The position numbers were made by a program, and so were the translations under genes. Below, in pieces: positions 6,594-6,610 of a DNA stretch of 6,610 nucleotides; the stretch's first letter is position 1, and every line of letters starts with the position of its first letter. The DNA lies in contig JAQVZK010000133.1 in assembly GCA_028708195.1 (NCBI GenBank), forward strand, positions 1-6,610, read 5' to 3'. This DNA comes from Desulfovibrio sp. Its GTDB lineage: Bacteria; Desulfobacterota; Desulfovibrionia; Desulfovibrionales; Desulfovibrionaceae. The notes under the pieces are model-generated. The model was not told the DNA's origin. It was given only the letters and a program-made list of their open reading frames with translations, and searched no databases.

Positions 6594-6610
6594 TTGCTGG
6601 GGGTACACGT

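Noticed and set aside
5826..6608. A 260-codon minus-strand open frame opposite the end of the 690-residue gene
   Set aside because: Same reason: Gly/His/Gln-rich composition typical of an antisense frame and no domain.

Overview
The window is about 60% G+C, gene-dense and bacterial. A sulfate-reducing deltaproteobacterium of the Desulfovibrionaceae (Desulfovibrio or a close relative) fits best. This rests on the codon composition, the AlaC-type aminotransferase next to homoserine dehydrogenase, and the style of the proteins. It is an inference from recognition, not from a search.

Layout: two gene groups diverge from an intergenic region at 3041-3396. On the minus strand, reading leftward, lie an AlaC-like alanine/glutamate aminotransferase (3040-1859), a 303-base gap with a terminator-like hairpin and a candidate promoter, an ACT-domain homoserine dehydrogenase (1555-206), and the first 69 codons of a further gene that runs off the left edge. 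That last gene overlaps the hom stop codon by 4 bases (ATGA) and may be an ATP-grasp protein. On the plus strand lie an MtnA-type methylthioribose-1-phosphate isomerase (3397-4524) and, again through an ATGA overlap, a 690-residue protein (4521-6593). The latter resembles the family annotated as TIGR04326 surface carbohydrate biosynthesis proteins.

How the genes may work together: hom makes homoserine, the branch point to threonine and methionine, and mtnA acts in recycling the methylthioadenosine that comes from S-adenosylmethionine. The aminotransferase is adjacent to hom but probably has its own promoter and terminator. The surface-carbohydrate-like gene has no obvious metabolic link to mtnA, so that tight coupling is the oddest arrangement in the window.

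Non-coding signals: the divergent region holds a cluster of small perfect hairpins and a 14-bp palindrome that would lie in the aminotransferase mRNA leader, and a 10-bp palindrome just upstream of mtnA. I saw no tRNA, rRNA, CRISPR array, insertion sequence or phage gene. Nothing here amounts to a clear new defence or mobile system. The most useful leads are the mtnA/TIGR04326-like gene pair, the hairpin cluster and the off-edge gene coupled to hom.
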